Positions 1-11,100 of a DNA stretch of 64,000 bases are shown piece by piece. Source of the stretch: an uncultured Odoribacter sp. (GTDB lineage: Bacteria > Bacteroidota > Bacteroidia > Bacteroidales > Marinifilaceae); NCBI GenBank assembly GCA_910578105.1, contig CAJTPD010000006.1:122287-186286 (forward strand). The letters run 5' to 3'. Below the pieces are notes generated by a model, which saw only the letters and a list, made by a program, of their open reading frames with translations, made no database searches and was not told where the DNA came from. Position 1 is the first letter of the stretch, and each line of letters begins with the position of its first letter. The position numbers and the translations under genes are program-made.

Positions 1-425
1 ATTATACTGATGGATCGTGGATTGTTTTACGAGCGTTATCTAGTGGAATTATGGGAACTGATTCTGAATTAGTCCCAGGAAAGGTTTATCGAATGGGATT
101 GAGAAAAATAGGAAATAAAGAGATGTTACTTTATGGAAAATTGCCAGTGAAATTCTCTTATGAGATAAAAGGTAACGATGAGTATACCTATATTTTAACC
201 CCATTAACATTTGCTCATAGTACAACACGTTATCTTGTTGGAGATAAAATTTCAGGAATAAACCAAATAGCGTCTTTTAATTCAAGTTCTCAAAGTTGGG
301 GCATTTCAACGTCTTTAACAAATGGTTGGATGGGTACTATGGGTGATTTTAATATAACAGTATTTAGACCATTGCGAGTAAAATTAAAAACTGGAATTTC
401 AACAATAAAGGATTGGAAATATTGA
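1..425 (+). CDS. C-terminal end of a large secreted protein (5' end outside the window)
   Basis: The frame is open from base 3 to a stop at 423-425 with no start that must be used, so this is the 3' end of a gene beginning upstream. The roughly 140 visible residues resemble the tail of the 2564-aa protein encoded 16 bp downstream. Both have a stretch ending in LLYGKLP or LLQYGKLP followed by a beta-rich segment (VKFSYEIKG versus IQFDLKG), and then a second unit with an N-x-(I/M)-A hydrophobic start and an aromatic SQxW/SQAF-like motif. No T9SS sorting domain of the CHU_C type is visible. It is most likely another member of the same surface-protein family in the same operon. The molecular function is unknown; a structural or adhesin role is inference from the neighbours. 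Confidence 0.7.
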   Translation, partial: YTDGSWIVLRALSSGIMGTDSELVPGKVYRMGLRKIGNKEMLLYGKLPVKFSYEIKGNDEYTYILTPLTFAHSTTRYLVGDKISGINQIASFNSSSQSWGISTSLTNGWMGTMGDFNITVFRPLRVKLKTGISTIKDWKY

Positions 426-441
426 TTCAGCAATAATTATT

Positions 442-3400
442 ATGAAGAGGATATATATAATATGTTTATTATTATTGTTTGGCTCTTCCATTTATGGACA
501 GTGGCAGGATGGTGATGATCTTTATCCTAAAGATGGTGATATTACTTCTGATTCTTATGATGATGGGGGATCATATGTTGGACATAATAAAGGGGGAGGA
601 GCAAATGACAATCAAAGTGGAACAGGTGTTACTGTTACTCTGAATGGTAAGATGATACCAGAAAATACGATGTCTGATTACGCATTTTATGCAATACTTT
701 ATAGTGCTCATTATACAGGACGAGGTGCTAGTAAATATGTTGATTATGCAATATATGAAACAATAGGAACGATTCAAGTGTCAAACATCGCAAGTGATGG
801 ACAATGTACATATGTAAGAACAAGTGAAACAATAAAGAGTAAAATATCTCCGATAACTGATGTGTCACAAACGACTTATCTGGGGATGGGGGTTGAAATT
901 AATTATTTGGATTTTATTTCATATTGTAATGAATGGGATGATTATGGTGACAACGAAGCTCCTGAATACTTTGAAATAGTTGTTGTTAATACAAAAACAG
1001 GATATGGGGCATCTTCTGGTAAACAGCTAATGACGGCAAATGAATTTTTTGTTGATATCATTGATCCGACACAGGAGGAGCCGTCTAACAAACCGACCTT
1101 GGAGGTTAGGAATTTGATTGCCGGGTGTTGGGCGCAGGGGGGAACGTTTGATTTGACGAATCAAGTAACTGTTACGCCGGCGGATGCGACAGTGACGTAT
1201 TATACGAACGCAGACGGAACTGGTCCGATTTCTGATCCGACTAAAGTTGCCATGCCGGTCGCTAACCCGAATAATACCAATCATAAATCTGTCGTTACCT
1301 ACTATGCTAAGGCATCTAACAGTGACGGTGATTCTGAAGTGAAGCCAATCGAGGTGACGGTTTGGCAGAAACCGGAGGTTACGTTAGCCTTGAGTGATGG
1401 CAAAACTGCTGTCTGCAACGATACGGAAATCACCTTGAAAACGACAAACGTAAACAGTTTTGTGACTAAAACCAATGGGTTTCATTATCATAGCGGAGAT
1501 GCTGCGTTGGAAGCTGATGCAGGGGATACTTATAAAACAACGGTCAATATCAATGCTACTTATTCTGTCTATGTGACTTCGGGAGATGGCGTGGGTAATT
1601 GTAAGGACACCGCTTCAGTGAATGTGACGGTTATTCCTTCTATTCCCGGCGGTGCTATTCAGATTACGCCCAATCCGAATAAAACGGCCATTTGTTCTGG
1701 AGAGAGTCTGACCTTGACCGCTTCGGTGACTGGCAACTATACTGGAACGATTGCCTATAAATGGACTAAGAATAGTGTCGATTTTGGGACGGGAAATAGC
1801 AAGACTGATTCTCCGACATCACAGACCAATTATGCAGTGAGTGCGGAGTTGAACGGTTGTCCTTCCAGCGGAGCGGGGTCGCTGTTGATTAACGTAAATC
1901 CATTGCCTGAATTGACGGTGAACAATCCGGCCGCTTCTTGCGGTGATCCGGTGAGCATCGTCCAAAGCGGTGATGGTACGTTCAAATATTATACGAACGA
2001 TCAATTGTCCGTATTGGTAACTGACCCGACTAAAGTGGGGAACGGCACTTATTACGTGACCAAGACCGACGGAAACGGTTGTGTTTCCGAAGCAAAAGCG
2101 GTGACCACAACCGTGCATCCGCTCCCGACACCAAAAATTGCCGTGAAAAATCCAACTTCGGGCGGCAGCGAATTTTGTGCCGGAATGGAACTTACTTTGC
2201 AATGTGACAATGCCAGTTACAAAACATATACTTGGAGTGGCGGTGATGCCATAGCCAATAAGTGGGAGCGGAAAGCGGTGATTGTTGCCGGAACGGAAAA
2301 TAAATACAGTTTGACAGTGGTGGACAATAACAACTGTTCGGGTACTTCGAATGAGCTGGCCTTTACCGGTAAGGCGGCACCGACCGTGACCATCGATCCG
2401 GTGGCGGCTTCCTGTGCCGGCAGTGAGGTGACGTTGACAGCTCATCCGACTTGGGTAAGCGGTAGCGGTACAGTAGCTTGGAACGGTAATGTAACAACGG
2501 CCAATACTGCTACTACAACAGCAACGCTGGCAGGTGGAAAGAATAGTTATTCCGTGACCGTGACCGATGGCAACAGTTGTACAGCTACGGCAAACATGGA
2601 TGTAAATGGGAATGACCTGAAAATTCAATCTGTGACCCTTAATCCGAGACGAGTGGAATTTGGACAACAGGTGAGTTTGGATGTGTCTGCTACATGGAAT
2701 GGGGGGGCTTTGGGTGATACGGATGCTACATATTCCTGGAAAAAAAGTACGGATGCCGACTGGACAGCAACTACGAAAAAGGCGGTCGATACGCCGACTG
2801 ACAATGTGATCTATCGGGTGACGGTGACCAAGGAGGGATGTTCGGTGACGAGTGCGGAGAACGAAGGCGAGGTTGAAGTGGTGACCGATCCGTTTAATGT
2901 TACAGAGATTGTCGCTGTTGGTAGCCGGGTTGGAACTTGTGACGGCGAGGAACTGAGTGAGAATCCGGTGAAATGGTATGTCTCTGCTACCGGTGGACGG
3001 GAGAATTACACCTACTCTTGGACAGTGCCGGATGGTATGACGGTGGAGGCGACGGATGCGGATACTTTGAAAATTACGGCAATCGATTATAACAAACTTA
3101 CACCCGGTTCCGGACACGAGGTGAGCGTGGCAGTAAGCGATGGTGTCAATACGACAACCAAAAAACTTTATTTTGAGGTGCGTGCGCTGCCGGAAGTGCA
3201 GATTAACGGTGAATCTTCCGGAGGAACGGTGCTTGCCTGTCAGAATGTACAGACCGAATTGACCGCCAGTGTGGTCGGAGTGACAAGCGGTGACGACACT
3301 TATCTTTGGGACGGAGGTTCAACGGCTTCCAAGATTACAATTTCTACAAAAGATGCAGGAACAACAACGGATTATACGGTGACGGCAACATATGCCGGTT

Positions 3401-6400
3401 GCTCCAATAGCGCGACTGTTTCAGTGACTGTGAACGCCTTGCCGGAGTTGACGTTGAAGGCACTTTTGGCGGGAAACGAGGTGAGTCAGGTTTGTCCGGA
3501 TACGGAAATTACCTTGCAGGCTGCGGTGAGCGGTGTGGATGACCCTGATGTGAAATGGAGCGGGGCTGCAACTGGTTCCGGTACATCACTGACCTCAACT
3601 GTTAACAAGAGAAGTACTTATATCGTTAACTATAAGGATAACGATACCCAGTGTTCGGCCAGGCAAGAGGTGACGGTGGATGTGTATACCCCTGCGAAAC
3701 TGGCCGTGACGGCCAATCCGGGTACTGCTGTGTGTGCCGGATCGCTGGTAGTGCTGACCGCTTCCAACGGAGCGAATTACCAATGGTCTGACGGTTCCGG
3801 TGTATTGGCAGGCAGGACAAACGACACGTTGATGATACCTCAGGCCGTAAATATGAAATACATCGTCAACGGTACGGATGCGAACGGTTGTGAGGCGACA
3901 TCCGGTGAGGTGACGATTCAAGTGATAGAGGCTCCGAAACTGGTACTGAAAGACAAGACGATACACGGCTGTCAGGAGGGAGAGGTGAATTTGGCCGATG
4001 CTGTGAATACCAATCAGAGTTCTTATGGTCTGACATTGAGGGTAAAAAAGGCTGACGGAACGCTGCTGAGCGACACAAAGGTTTCTGAGGCCGGAACGTA
4101 CACCCTTTATTTGGATGCCGGTGGAGATCGGTGTTCTTCCAATGAGGAAAAGGTGGAAGCGATATTCCATGAATTGCCTACGCTCCGTGTCCTGGCCAAT
4201 TTGTCGGATGTATGTAGCGGAACAGAAGTGATCTTGACCGCAGAGAGTGATGATGAGGATACACCGACGTTTATCTATAACGGAACGTCCGGAACGAGTT
4301 GGACGGTGAAGCCGGCTAATAGCGGAATCACAAATAGTCAGGCGACTTATACGGTGACGGCGGAAAACAGCTATCGTTGTCAGAGTACGGCAGATGCGGC
4401 CGTGACAGTGAAACCGTTGCCGAATGTGCGGATTGATAATCCGGGGCTGGTATGTGCCGGTTCACAAGTGACCTTGACGGCTACCGGTGCCTTAACTTAT
4501 GTTTGGGGGAATAACGGAGGTACGGCGAACGGGAATAGCTATACGGTGAGACCTACCTTGGGAAACAAGGATTTTTCCGTGGTCGGAACAGCAGAGAACG
4601 GTTGTGAGAATACGGCCAATATCGAACTGGATGTGAAGGATGCACCTGTATTGAATTATGCGGATAATGGAGTGTTGACGGCATGTCTGAACAGTACGGT
4701 GGACTTGAAAGGGGCCTTTGAGACGTATGACGGGAATTTGGAATGCTTTGAAGACGATCAGGCAACGCAACCTCTGTCTTCTTCGGCAGTGTCCGTGGAG
4801 CAAGAAGGGGATAAGAGCTATTATGTCCGGGTTAAAGTGGGAGACTGTGTTTCTGAACTCAAGCCGGTGACCGTGAAAGGATTGCCGATACCAACCGTAG
4901 ACCTTGCCATCAACGGTGGAGTCTTTGCGGTGTGTGCCGGAACGGAGGTGACCTTGACGGCAGATGCTACCGGTGCTGCGGAATATACCTGGAGTCCGGG
5001 AAATGAAAAGACAGCAGCGATAACGATAATTCCGTCCACTACGGCTACTTACAAGGTAACAGTAAAGAGTACCAACGGCTGTTCGGCTGAGGCATCCCAG
5101 GAATTGACCGTCCATCCGTTGCCAGTATTGGTATGGAATCAAAAACCGGGAGTTTTGTCTGCCGGTGGTAGCGGTACATGGAGCGTCAACCTTGATCTTT
5201 CGACTACACAGCCTTATACTTATACTTGGAAACGTAATAGTGACGAGCCTATTCAGTCGGATCAGAGCAGTTTCCGCCTGACGGATGCTCAGATGCCTGA
5301 GGAAAATTTGGCTGTGTATGTGACGGACGCAAACGGTTGTCGGAGTGAAGAGATTGCTGATAAGGCAACGGTAATGCCGATGGGCGGAGAGTTGGTGTTG
5401 AATGTAACGGCAGCCGATGAGCAAAATGAGATTTGCCGGAATGGTGTGCAAGTACTGACAGTAGGGGTGACCGGCGGACAACTTCCTTATCGGTATGTAT
5501 GGTATAAGGATGATGTACTGATGGTCGGTGATACTACCGTCTCTATTACGGTGAGCGATGCCGCTACGTATAAGGTAGAGGTGACCGATGGCGGTAAACA
5601 GACCAAGTCTGCCGATTTGGCCATTACTATGTCTGATAGTCGGATTGCCCCAACGGTGGTCATTCCGGAGCAGACGATCCGGACAGGTCTGTCTGCCGTG
5701 TTGTTAGCCAATGTGACTCCTACGAATGGTACGTTCAGCTATCAGTGGGCGAAAATGGAGAACTTGAAAGATGCCGGACAGGTGAATTTGGTTGTTCCCG
5801 AGACTAAGGTATTGACTGAAGATACGGAATATACGGTGTTAGTGAAAGATGAAACCAGTGGCTGTTATGCATCGGCTTCCGGAAGAGTTGTGGTGGATGA
5901 CGTGAACGGCTTGAAAGTACTGGCTTCCGCATCGGTGAACTCGCTGTGCCGGAATAGCGAGGTGCAGTTGTCGGCAGACGTGGAGGGAAGCGCGAACGTA
6001 ACCTATAAGTGGCGCGAAGTAACCGGTCTTTCCGATATGGATATTAAGAATCCACTCTTTACGGCTTCGGTGGAAGGTACGCAGGAGTTTGTGGTGACGG
6101 TGACCGATGACGGTGGACGTATGGCTGCGGCTAAAGTGAGCGTAACGGTGGAGGACAAAACGGCTCCGAAATTGATTCTGTCTTCATCTGATCAGATTGC
6201 ATGTAGCGGAGATAAGATTACCGTGAGAGCGGAAGAGGGTACGGTGATTGCTTACCAGTGGTTCGTCGATGACCAAGAGGTTACTGTTGCCGGAACGGAA
6301 TATGTGCCGAGTATTGGAGAGAATCAGAAAGTGAAAGTGACGGCTACGGCGGACAACGGCTGTGAGGTGAAACCGGTGGAAAATACCTATACAATTCATG

Positions 6401-8136
6401 GTTTGCCGGAGATTGCCTGGAAAGATCTTCCACAGGACGGCTATAGCATAACCACTCCGTTGCTGGTTTCCGTAAAGTTGACAAACGAAACGCAAGGGGA
6501 ATATATGTATCATTGGTTGAAACCTAACCAGCAGGATGTAGCGGGAAATCTGGGCGGAGATTGTTATAGCGTACAGACGCCGACAGAGGATCACTACGAT
6601 TTTCAGGTTTATGTGAGCGACTTCTATGGTTGCCAAAGTGACACGCTGAAAGCAACGGTGAACCGTGACGGATCTCAGCCGATTGAAATCGAAGTGAAGG
6701 ATGTGAACGCTTGTGCTGTGGCGGCGGGCAGAACCGGAACAGCTACATTGTCCGTTACGAAAACAGCGGGTCCGGATGCAGTTACGTACACCTGGAAAGC
6801 AAATGGCCATTCATTGCCGCTGTCGGATGAAAATACAGCCAATGCGACGGTAGATATCGCCGGAGCTGCAGCAGGTTTATATTCCTTTACCATTACGGTG
6901 TCTGATGCGGGTGACAATACAAATAAAGTGGAGGAAAGCGTGTTGTTGACGATTGCCGAAGCTCCGAATGTCAGTCTGGCCGAACATTGCGTGGCACTTC
7001 ATAAAGATTCGGTATTTGTGTTAACTATTGCAAATTCCGATGAATGTGATTACCTTTGGCAGCAGAGTGTTTATGGAACTGACTGGGAAACACCGACAGA
7101 CAAAGGTACCGGTCAGGATTGTGAAGTGACAATGGGTGAGCAGGATATGCGTTATATATTGATTGCAACAAATACAGAATCACAATGTAGTACGAATGAT
7201 ACGGCGATGATTTACCGTATCCCGGATGCACCCAAGGTGGAAATTGATACCAATCTTACCCATTTGGATATCAAGTTGTCATGGGGTAATGTGACTGCTA
7301 GCGACGGTTATACGGTTTGGAGCCGTAAATGGGATCCGTATTGCCTGACGACTGCCGATGGAGGAGCTTATACAAACAGAACTTCTACCACCCGGTTCGA
7401 ATGGGCGGTTGACAACATGGATACGCTTGAATTCTTTTATGTAACTGCTGATAAGAATGTCTGCGGTACGACTTATTACTCACAAACGAGTGATACGGTG
7501 GGGTATCATCTGATGGATGTGAAGTTGAATACAACAGGAACTTCATTGGAGTGGTATCCGTTGTATTTTGATATGAGTGACAAAGGAATAGTCACTTCTC
7601 AAGATTTCTTGGAAAAAAATCTTGACGTATTGTCTTTGTTGGCAAATTGGGAATATGAAAAGCAAAAATGGAGTGCTGCAACCATATACTATGATCCCAA
7701 GGAGGATGATCCGGAAAGTACAGATCCGATAGAATTTTATAACGTATTTGATTTGCCTTATGAGTCTGTTATCCGTGTCGGTATTGCTGAAAATGGGCAA
7801 TTGTTGCAATATGGTAAATTGCCGAAACCAATTCAATTTGATTTGAAAGGAACTGCAACGCCATCTACTCGTTTTTCCTGTAGCTTTATTCAACCATTTC
7901 GAATGGATTTAAAAAATTCCTCTGAAATAATAAGTGATTTGAATATGAAGATTGCTACTGTTGTGACATGGAATTTTGCCTCTCAGGCGTTTGACGCATC
8001 GACAATTTTTTATGATCCCAAAGAGGATGATCCGGAAAGTGCAGATCCGATAGAATTTTATAATGTGTTTCCTTTAAAAGGATTATTGCCGATTCGAGTA
8101 GGTAATGAAACAGGTGCAGATATTAATTGGAAATAA
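442..8136 (+). CDS. Giant secreted multi-Ig/PKD-like repeat protein (2564 aa)
   Basis: The protein starts with a signal peptide (about residues 1-20, ending SSIYGQ). A unique N-terminal region follows to about residue 215. Then come roughly twenty Ig/PKD-like modules of 75-100 residues. A typical module opens with a Pro/Leu-rich linker and a VCAGTEVTLTA-like strand and ends with a TYTVTVT strand plus NGC, so most modules carry two cysteines. About residues 2260-2350 look like a fibronectin-III-type domain (LSWGNV...YTVW). The last ~210 residues are a duplicated tail repeating YDPKEDDPES(T/A)DPIEFYNV. Such repeat stalks are typical of Bacteroidetes surface adhesins exported by T9SS. However, no type A or type B sorting domain is visible at the C-terminus, which is odd for a T9SS cargo. 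It lies 16 bp after the previous gene and 13 bp before the next, so it is probably cotranscribed. Ligand and function are unknown. Confidence 0.85.
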   Translation: MKRIYIICLLLLFGSSIYGQWQDGDDLYPKDGDITSDSYDDGGSYVGHNKGGGANDNQSGTGVTVTLNGKMIPENTMSDYAFYAILYSAHYTGRGASKYVDYAIYETIGTIQVSNIASDGQCTYVRTSETIKSKISPITDVSQTTYLGMGVEINYLDFISYCNEWDDYGDNEAPEYFEIVVVNTKTGYGASSGKQLMTANEFFVDIIDPTQEEPSNKPTLEVRNLIAGCWAQGGTFDLTNQVTVTPADATVTYYTNADGTGPISDPTKVAMPVANPNNTNHKSVVTYYAKASNSDGDSEVKPIEVTVWQKPEVTLALSDGKTAVCNDTEITLKTTNVNSFVTKTNGFHYHSGDAALEADAGDTYKTTVNINATYSVYVTSGDGVGNCKDTASVNVTVIPSIPGGAIQITPNPNKTAICSGESLTLTASVTGNYTGTIAYKWTKNSVDFGTGNSKTDSPTSQTNYAVSAELNGCPSSGAGSLLINVNPLPELTVNNPAASCGDPVSIVQSGDGTFKYYTNDQLSVLVTDPTKVGNGTYYVTKTDGNGCVSEAKAVTTTVHPLPTPKIAVKNPTSGGSEFCAGMELTLQCDNASYKTYTWSGGDAIANKWERKAVIVAGTENKYSLTVVDNNNCSGTSNELAFTGKAAPTVTIDPVAASCAGSEVTLTAHPTWVSGSGTVAWNGNVTTANTATTTATLAGGKNSYSVTVTDGNSCTATANMDVNGNDLKIQSVTLNPRRVEFGQQVSLDVSATWNGGALGDTDATYSWKKSTDADWTATTKKAVDTPTDNVIYRVTVTKEGCSVTSAENEGEVEVVTDPFNVTEIVAVGSRVGTCDGEELSENPVKWYVSATGGRENYTYSWTVPDGMTVEATDADTLKITAIDYNKLTPGSGHEVSVAVSDGVNTTTKKLYFEVRALPEVQINGESSGGTVLACQNVQTELTASVVGVTSGDDTYLWDGGSTASKITISTKDAGTTTDYTVTATYAGCSNSATVSVTVNALPELTLKALLAGNEVSQVCPDTEITLQAAVSGVDDPDVKWSGAATGSGTSLTSTVNKRSTYIVNYKDNDTQCSARQEVTVDVYTPAKLAVTANPGTAVCAGSLVVLTASNGANYQWSDGSGVLAGRTNDTLMIPQAVNMKYIVNGTDANGCEATSGEVTIQVIEAPKLVLKDKTIHGCQEGEVNLADAVNTNQSSYGLTLRVKKADGTLLSDTKVSEAGTYTLYLDAGGDRCSSNEEKVEAIFHELPTLRVLANLSDVCSGTEVILTAESDDEDTPTFIYNGTSGTSWTVKPANSGITNSQATYTVTAENSYRCQSTADAAVTVKPLPNVRIDNPGLVCAGSQVTLTATGALTYVWGNNGGTANGNSYTVRPTLGNKDFSVVGTAENGCENTANIELDVKDAPVLNYADNGVLTACLNSTVDLKGAFETYDGNLECFEDDQATQPLSSSAVSVEQEGDKSYYVRVKVGDCVSELKPVTVKGLPIPTVDLAINGGVFAVCAGTEVTLTADATGAAEYTWSPGNEKTAAITIIPSTTATYKVTVKSTNGCSAEASQELTVHPLPVLVWNQKPGVLSAGGSGTWSVNLDLSTTQPYTYTWKRNSDEPIQSDQSSFRLTDAQMPEENLAVYVTDANGCRSEEIADKATVMPMGGELVLNVTAADEQNEICRNGVQVLTVGVTGGQLPYRYVWYKDDVLMVGDTTVSITVSDAATYKVEVTDGGKQTKSADLAITMSDSRIAPTVVIPEQTIRTGLSAVLLANVTPTNGTFSYQWAKMENLKDAGQVNLVVPETKVLTEDTEYTVLVKDETSGCYASASGRVVVDDVNGLKVLASASVNSLCRNSEVQLSADVEGSANVTYKWREVTGLSDMDIKNPLFTASVEGTQEFVVTVTDDGGRMAAAKVSVTVEDKTAPKLILSSSDQIACSGDKITVRAEEGTVIAYQWFVDDQEVTVAGTEYVPSIGENQKVKVTATADNGCEVKPVENTYTIHGLPEIAWKDLPQDGYSITTPLLVSVKLTNETQGEYMYHWLKPNQQDVAGNLGGDCYSVQTPTEDHYDFQVYVSDFYGCQSDTLKATVNRDGSQPIEIEVKDVNACAVAAGRTGTATLSVTKTAGPDAVTYTWKANGHSLPLSDENTANATVDIAGAAAGLYSFTITVSDAGDNTNKVEESVLLTIAEAPNVSLAEHCVALHKDSVFVLTIANSDECDYLWQQSVYGTDWETPTDKGTGQDCEVTMGEQDMRYILIATNTESQCSTNDTAMIYRIPDAPKVEIDTNLTHLDIKLSWGNVTASDGYTVWSRKWDPYCLTTADGGAYTNRTSTTRFEWAVDNMDTLEFFYVTADKNVCGTTYYSQTSDTVGYHLMDVKLNTTGTSLEWYPLYFDMSDKGIVTSQDFLEKNLDVLSLLANWEYEKQKWSAATIYYDPKEDDPESTDPIEFYNVFDLPYESVIRVGIAENGQLLQYGKLPKPIQFDLKGTATPSTRFSCSFIQPFRMDLKNSSEIISDLNMKIATVVTWNFASQAFDASTIFYDPKEDDPESADPIEFYNVFPLKGLLPIRVGNETGADINWK
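7690..8067 (+). repeat. 57-bp direct repeat inside the tail of the 2564-aa protein
   Basis: Positions 7690-7746 and 8011-8067 are nearly identical (about four differences in 57 bp) and in the same frame, 321 bp (107 codons) apart. They encode the YDPKEDDPES.DPIEFYNV motif of the two C-terminal tail units. The conservation is stronger than in the rest of the two units, suggesting recent duplication or gene conversion. Confidence 0.85.
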
Positions 8137-8149
8137 ATAGAATATTAGT

Positions 8150-11100
8150 ATGAGAAAGATATTTTATCTTTTTTGTTTATTGGGAACGACTTTTTTTGCA
8201 AAAGCCGATGATGTTACGGTGGCTTTTGGTGTATTCAAAGACGGAGTTCAAGGTTCAGGATCGAATTTGGTTTTGACCTCTTCCAATTTTACAATGGAAT
8301 TTACGGATGAGACTTTAGGATGTACGTTAACTGAGGCTGATAGAATTGCTATGTCTTTAGCAGTTACGGAAACAGGAACTCGAAATATAATAACTATGTC
8401 AACAGCCGGTTTTGATAAATGCGTTCCTGGTGCGAAAGCCGGTGATATTATATCATTAAAAATAACACTAAATGCGCCTGGAACAGATCTTCATGGACGG
8501 ACCGCTTTGGTGAAGTTTAAATTAGCAATGGGGACTCCCAAATTCTATTTAAATCCACACAATAATACTACTGGTTATACCGAAGGGGATATTATTGATT
8601 TAAGTGATGTTAATGCGAAAAAATACGGTCTTAATTTTGTTGCACCTCCACCTGAGATCAATGTAACCGGAACATCATTATGCGCGGGAGAAACCGGAAA
8701 AACGGTAAAAGCGACTTTTACGAACGCTCCTGCGGATATGACCGGATATTCCATTGATTGGGGAATTGCCGGAATTACCACTTCCGGTGCGATTTCTGCA
8801 ACAGCAGGTGCAACCGGAAGCATTAATCCGGCGCAGGTGACAACAACTCAGACTAATAAGCAGGCCAAATTGAAAAATGCGGCAGGTACTGTAGTGGCAA
8901 CTTCTGCCAATTATACGGTAACAGTAAATCCGAAACCGACGCTGACTTTCTCACCGGCCACTCCGAGTGTTTGTAGCGGTAGCGGTACACAAATAACGGC
9001 AAGTTTGAATCCAGCCGGAAATACGTATGTTTGGAAAAAAGATGGGGCTCAGGTGGGTACTTCCAATAAATTATCAACGGGAAATTTAACCAGTAATGCC
9101 ACCTATGAAGTAACTGGAACGTCAAGTGCCAGGTGTGCAAGCGATCCCAAGACGGTGACGGTGACGGTAAAACCTCTTCCGACGCTGACTTCCCTGACTG
9201 CTTCGAAAAATGATGTCTGTGCCAAAGAGGCAGTAACTTTGACGGCTAATGCGTCCGGAGCAACTTCTTATACCTGGACCAATGCTACAGGAAATGCGGC
9301 CACTGCCAGTGTGTCTCCTTCTGCAACGACCACTTATGGGGTTATAGCAGTGAAGGACGGATGTAACAGTAGCAAGAAAGAAGTAACAGTGACTGTACAT
9401 ACCGTATCGGTGAACATCGCTGCCAATCCTCCGACAGCTTCATATGGTGGTTCGGTACAATTGACAGCGACCCCGACTTTCAATCCTGCCGGAAATACGG
9501 CTAACAATTATAGCTGGAAAGGAGATATCAACGGTAGTACGAGCGGAGCTACTTTAAATAGAGTTACTACGAATAATATGACCCAAGGAAGTAATTTTGA
9601 AGTGGAGGTAACGGATAATATGGGTTGTAAGGGTTCCAAGGCGATTACTGTGAGCGTAACGGGTGATGCTTTGGCGGTGACTCCTCCGGCCAATTCTCCC
9701 AATGGTTATGTGAATACTCCTATCAATACGGGGGTAACAGCTTCCGGGGGTGATGGTAATTATACTTACACGTGGACTTCTAATGATCCTACGGTGACTA
9801 TTCAGGATAAAGGAAACGGTAATGTCTCTATTACGTCATCAACGACCGGAACGAAAGAGGTCTGTGTAGAGGTAAGTAGTGCGGGGGATAAAGTGAAAAA
9901 ATGTTTCAGTGTGATTGTTACTGATCCTTCAGTGGTCAGTTTAGTGATGTCGGTGGACAAAAAATGTGCTTATGCCGGAGAGTTCCTGACTATTGAGATT
10001 AGAGGAAACGGTGCCAATACTTATTCATTCGTATTGCGTGACCAATCCAATAGTGCAGTAATGACAGTAACCGACAAGGCTTCGTGGGATACTTATAAGG
10101 TATATACCAATGCAGCCGGTACTTATAAAATTACAGATTTTAAATATAAAATTGCCGGGATAGAGTCTACCGGTGACATTCCGGCACCTGTAACAGCCAT
10201 GTTTGATCCCGTTCCGGATGTGAAAGCCAATGCAGATGGTTTAGCCAATATCGACCATTGCGAGGGAGACCAGTTGATTTTGAAAGGAAGCAGTGATGAG
10301 AAAGGATTACAATATACTTGGGATAATGGTGTTACGGACGGTGTGCCTTTTGAACCTACGATGTCCACAACCTATACGGTAACTGGTACGGATCCTGTTA
10401 CACAATGTGCGGGAACCAGTACAGTAGACGTTACGATACGTCCAAGGCCTACTGTGCAGGCACCGCCTATGCAGGAAGTATGCGCGGGCGAACTGGTGAC
10501 GCTGACGGCTACCGGTAGTGCGGATGTGGTGGATATTAAGTGGTCCAATAATGTAGATAATAATGTGCCGTTTAAACCGACCCTGACAGCTACTTATGAA
10601 GTGACTGTGACTAATGACGGGGGATGTACGGCAACAGATTCGGTAAAAGTGGTTGTAAATCCTGCTCCTGAGATTTGGCGTAGTTCCAAGAATCCGAGAA
10701 ATATTGCTATTGGAAAAGATGCTTATTTTGCAGTGTCGGTAGAAGGGGAAAACCTGACTTATCAGTGGAAGAAAAAAGAGAATGATGTTTGGGTAGATTT
10801 AGACGATGTAACCAACAGTGTACCTATCATTATCGGTAGTCATACGGATTCTATCAGTTTGTTGACTGTTCCTCAGAGTTGGGACGGTTCAGAATTCAGG
10901 GTTGTGGTGTCCAGTGATTGTGGAGCGGATAGCATGGATTTCCAGTTGAGTGTCAAAGAATGTTTTGAGATTACTGCGGAATTGGTGATGGATGCAGGAA
11001 TTATTCCGGATGAAGATCCGGGGAATCTGATTGACGGATGGTTTTGTCGTGGTCAGAAGATTTCTTTGAAAGCGGTTATTACTTCAGAAGAAGGATATGA

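Noticed and set aside
1819..3117. Long minus-strand open frame (432 codons) inside the 2564-aa gene
   Set aside because: It is antisense to a clear repeat protein; the composition (many His, Arg, Ile) is that of a complement shadow and no start signal or family motif is seen. The same applies to the 4492-5481 minus frame.
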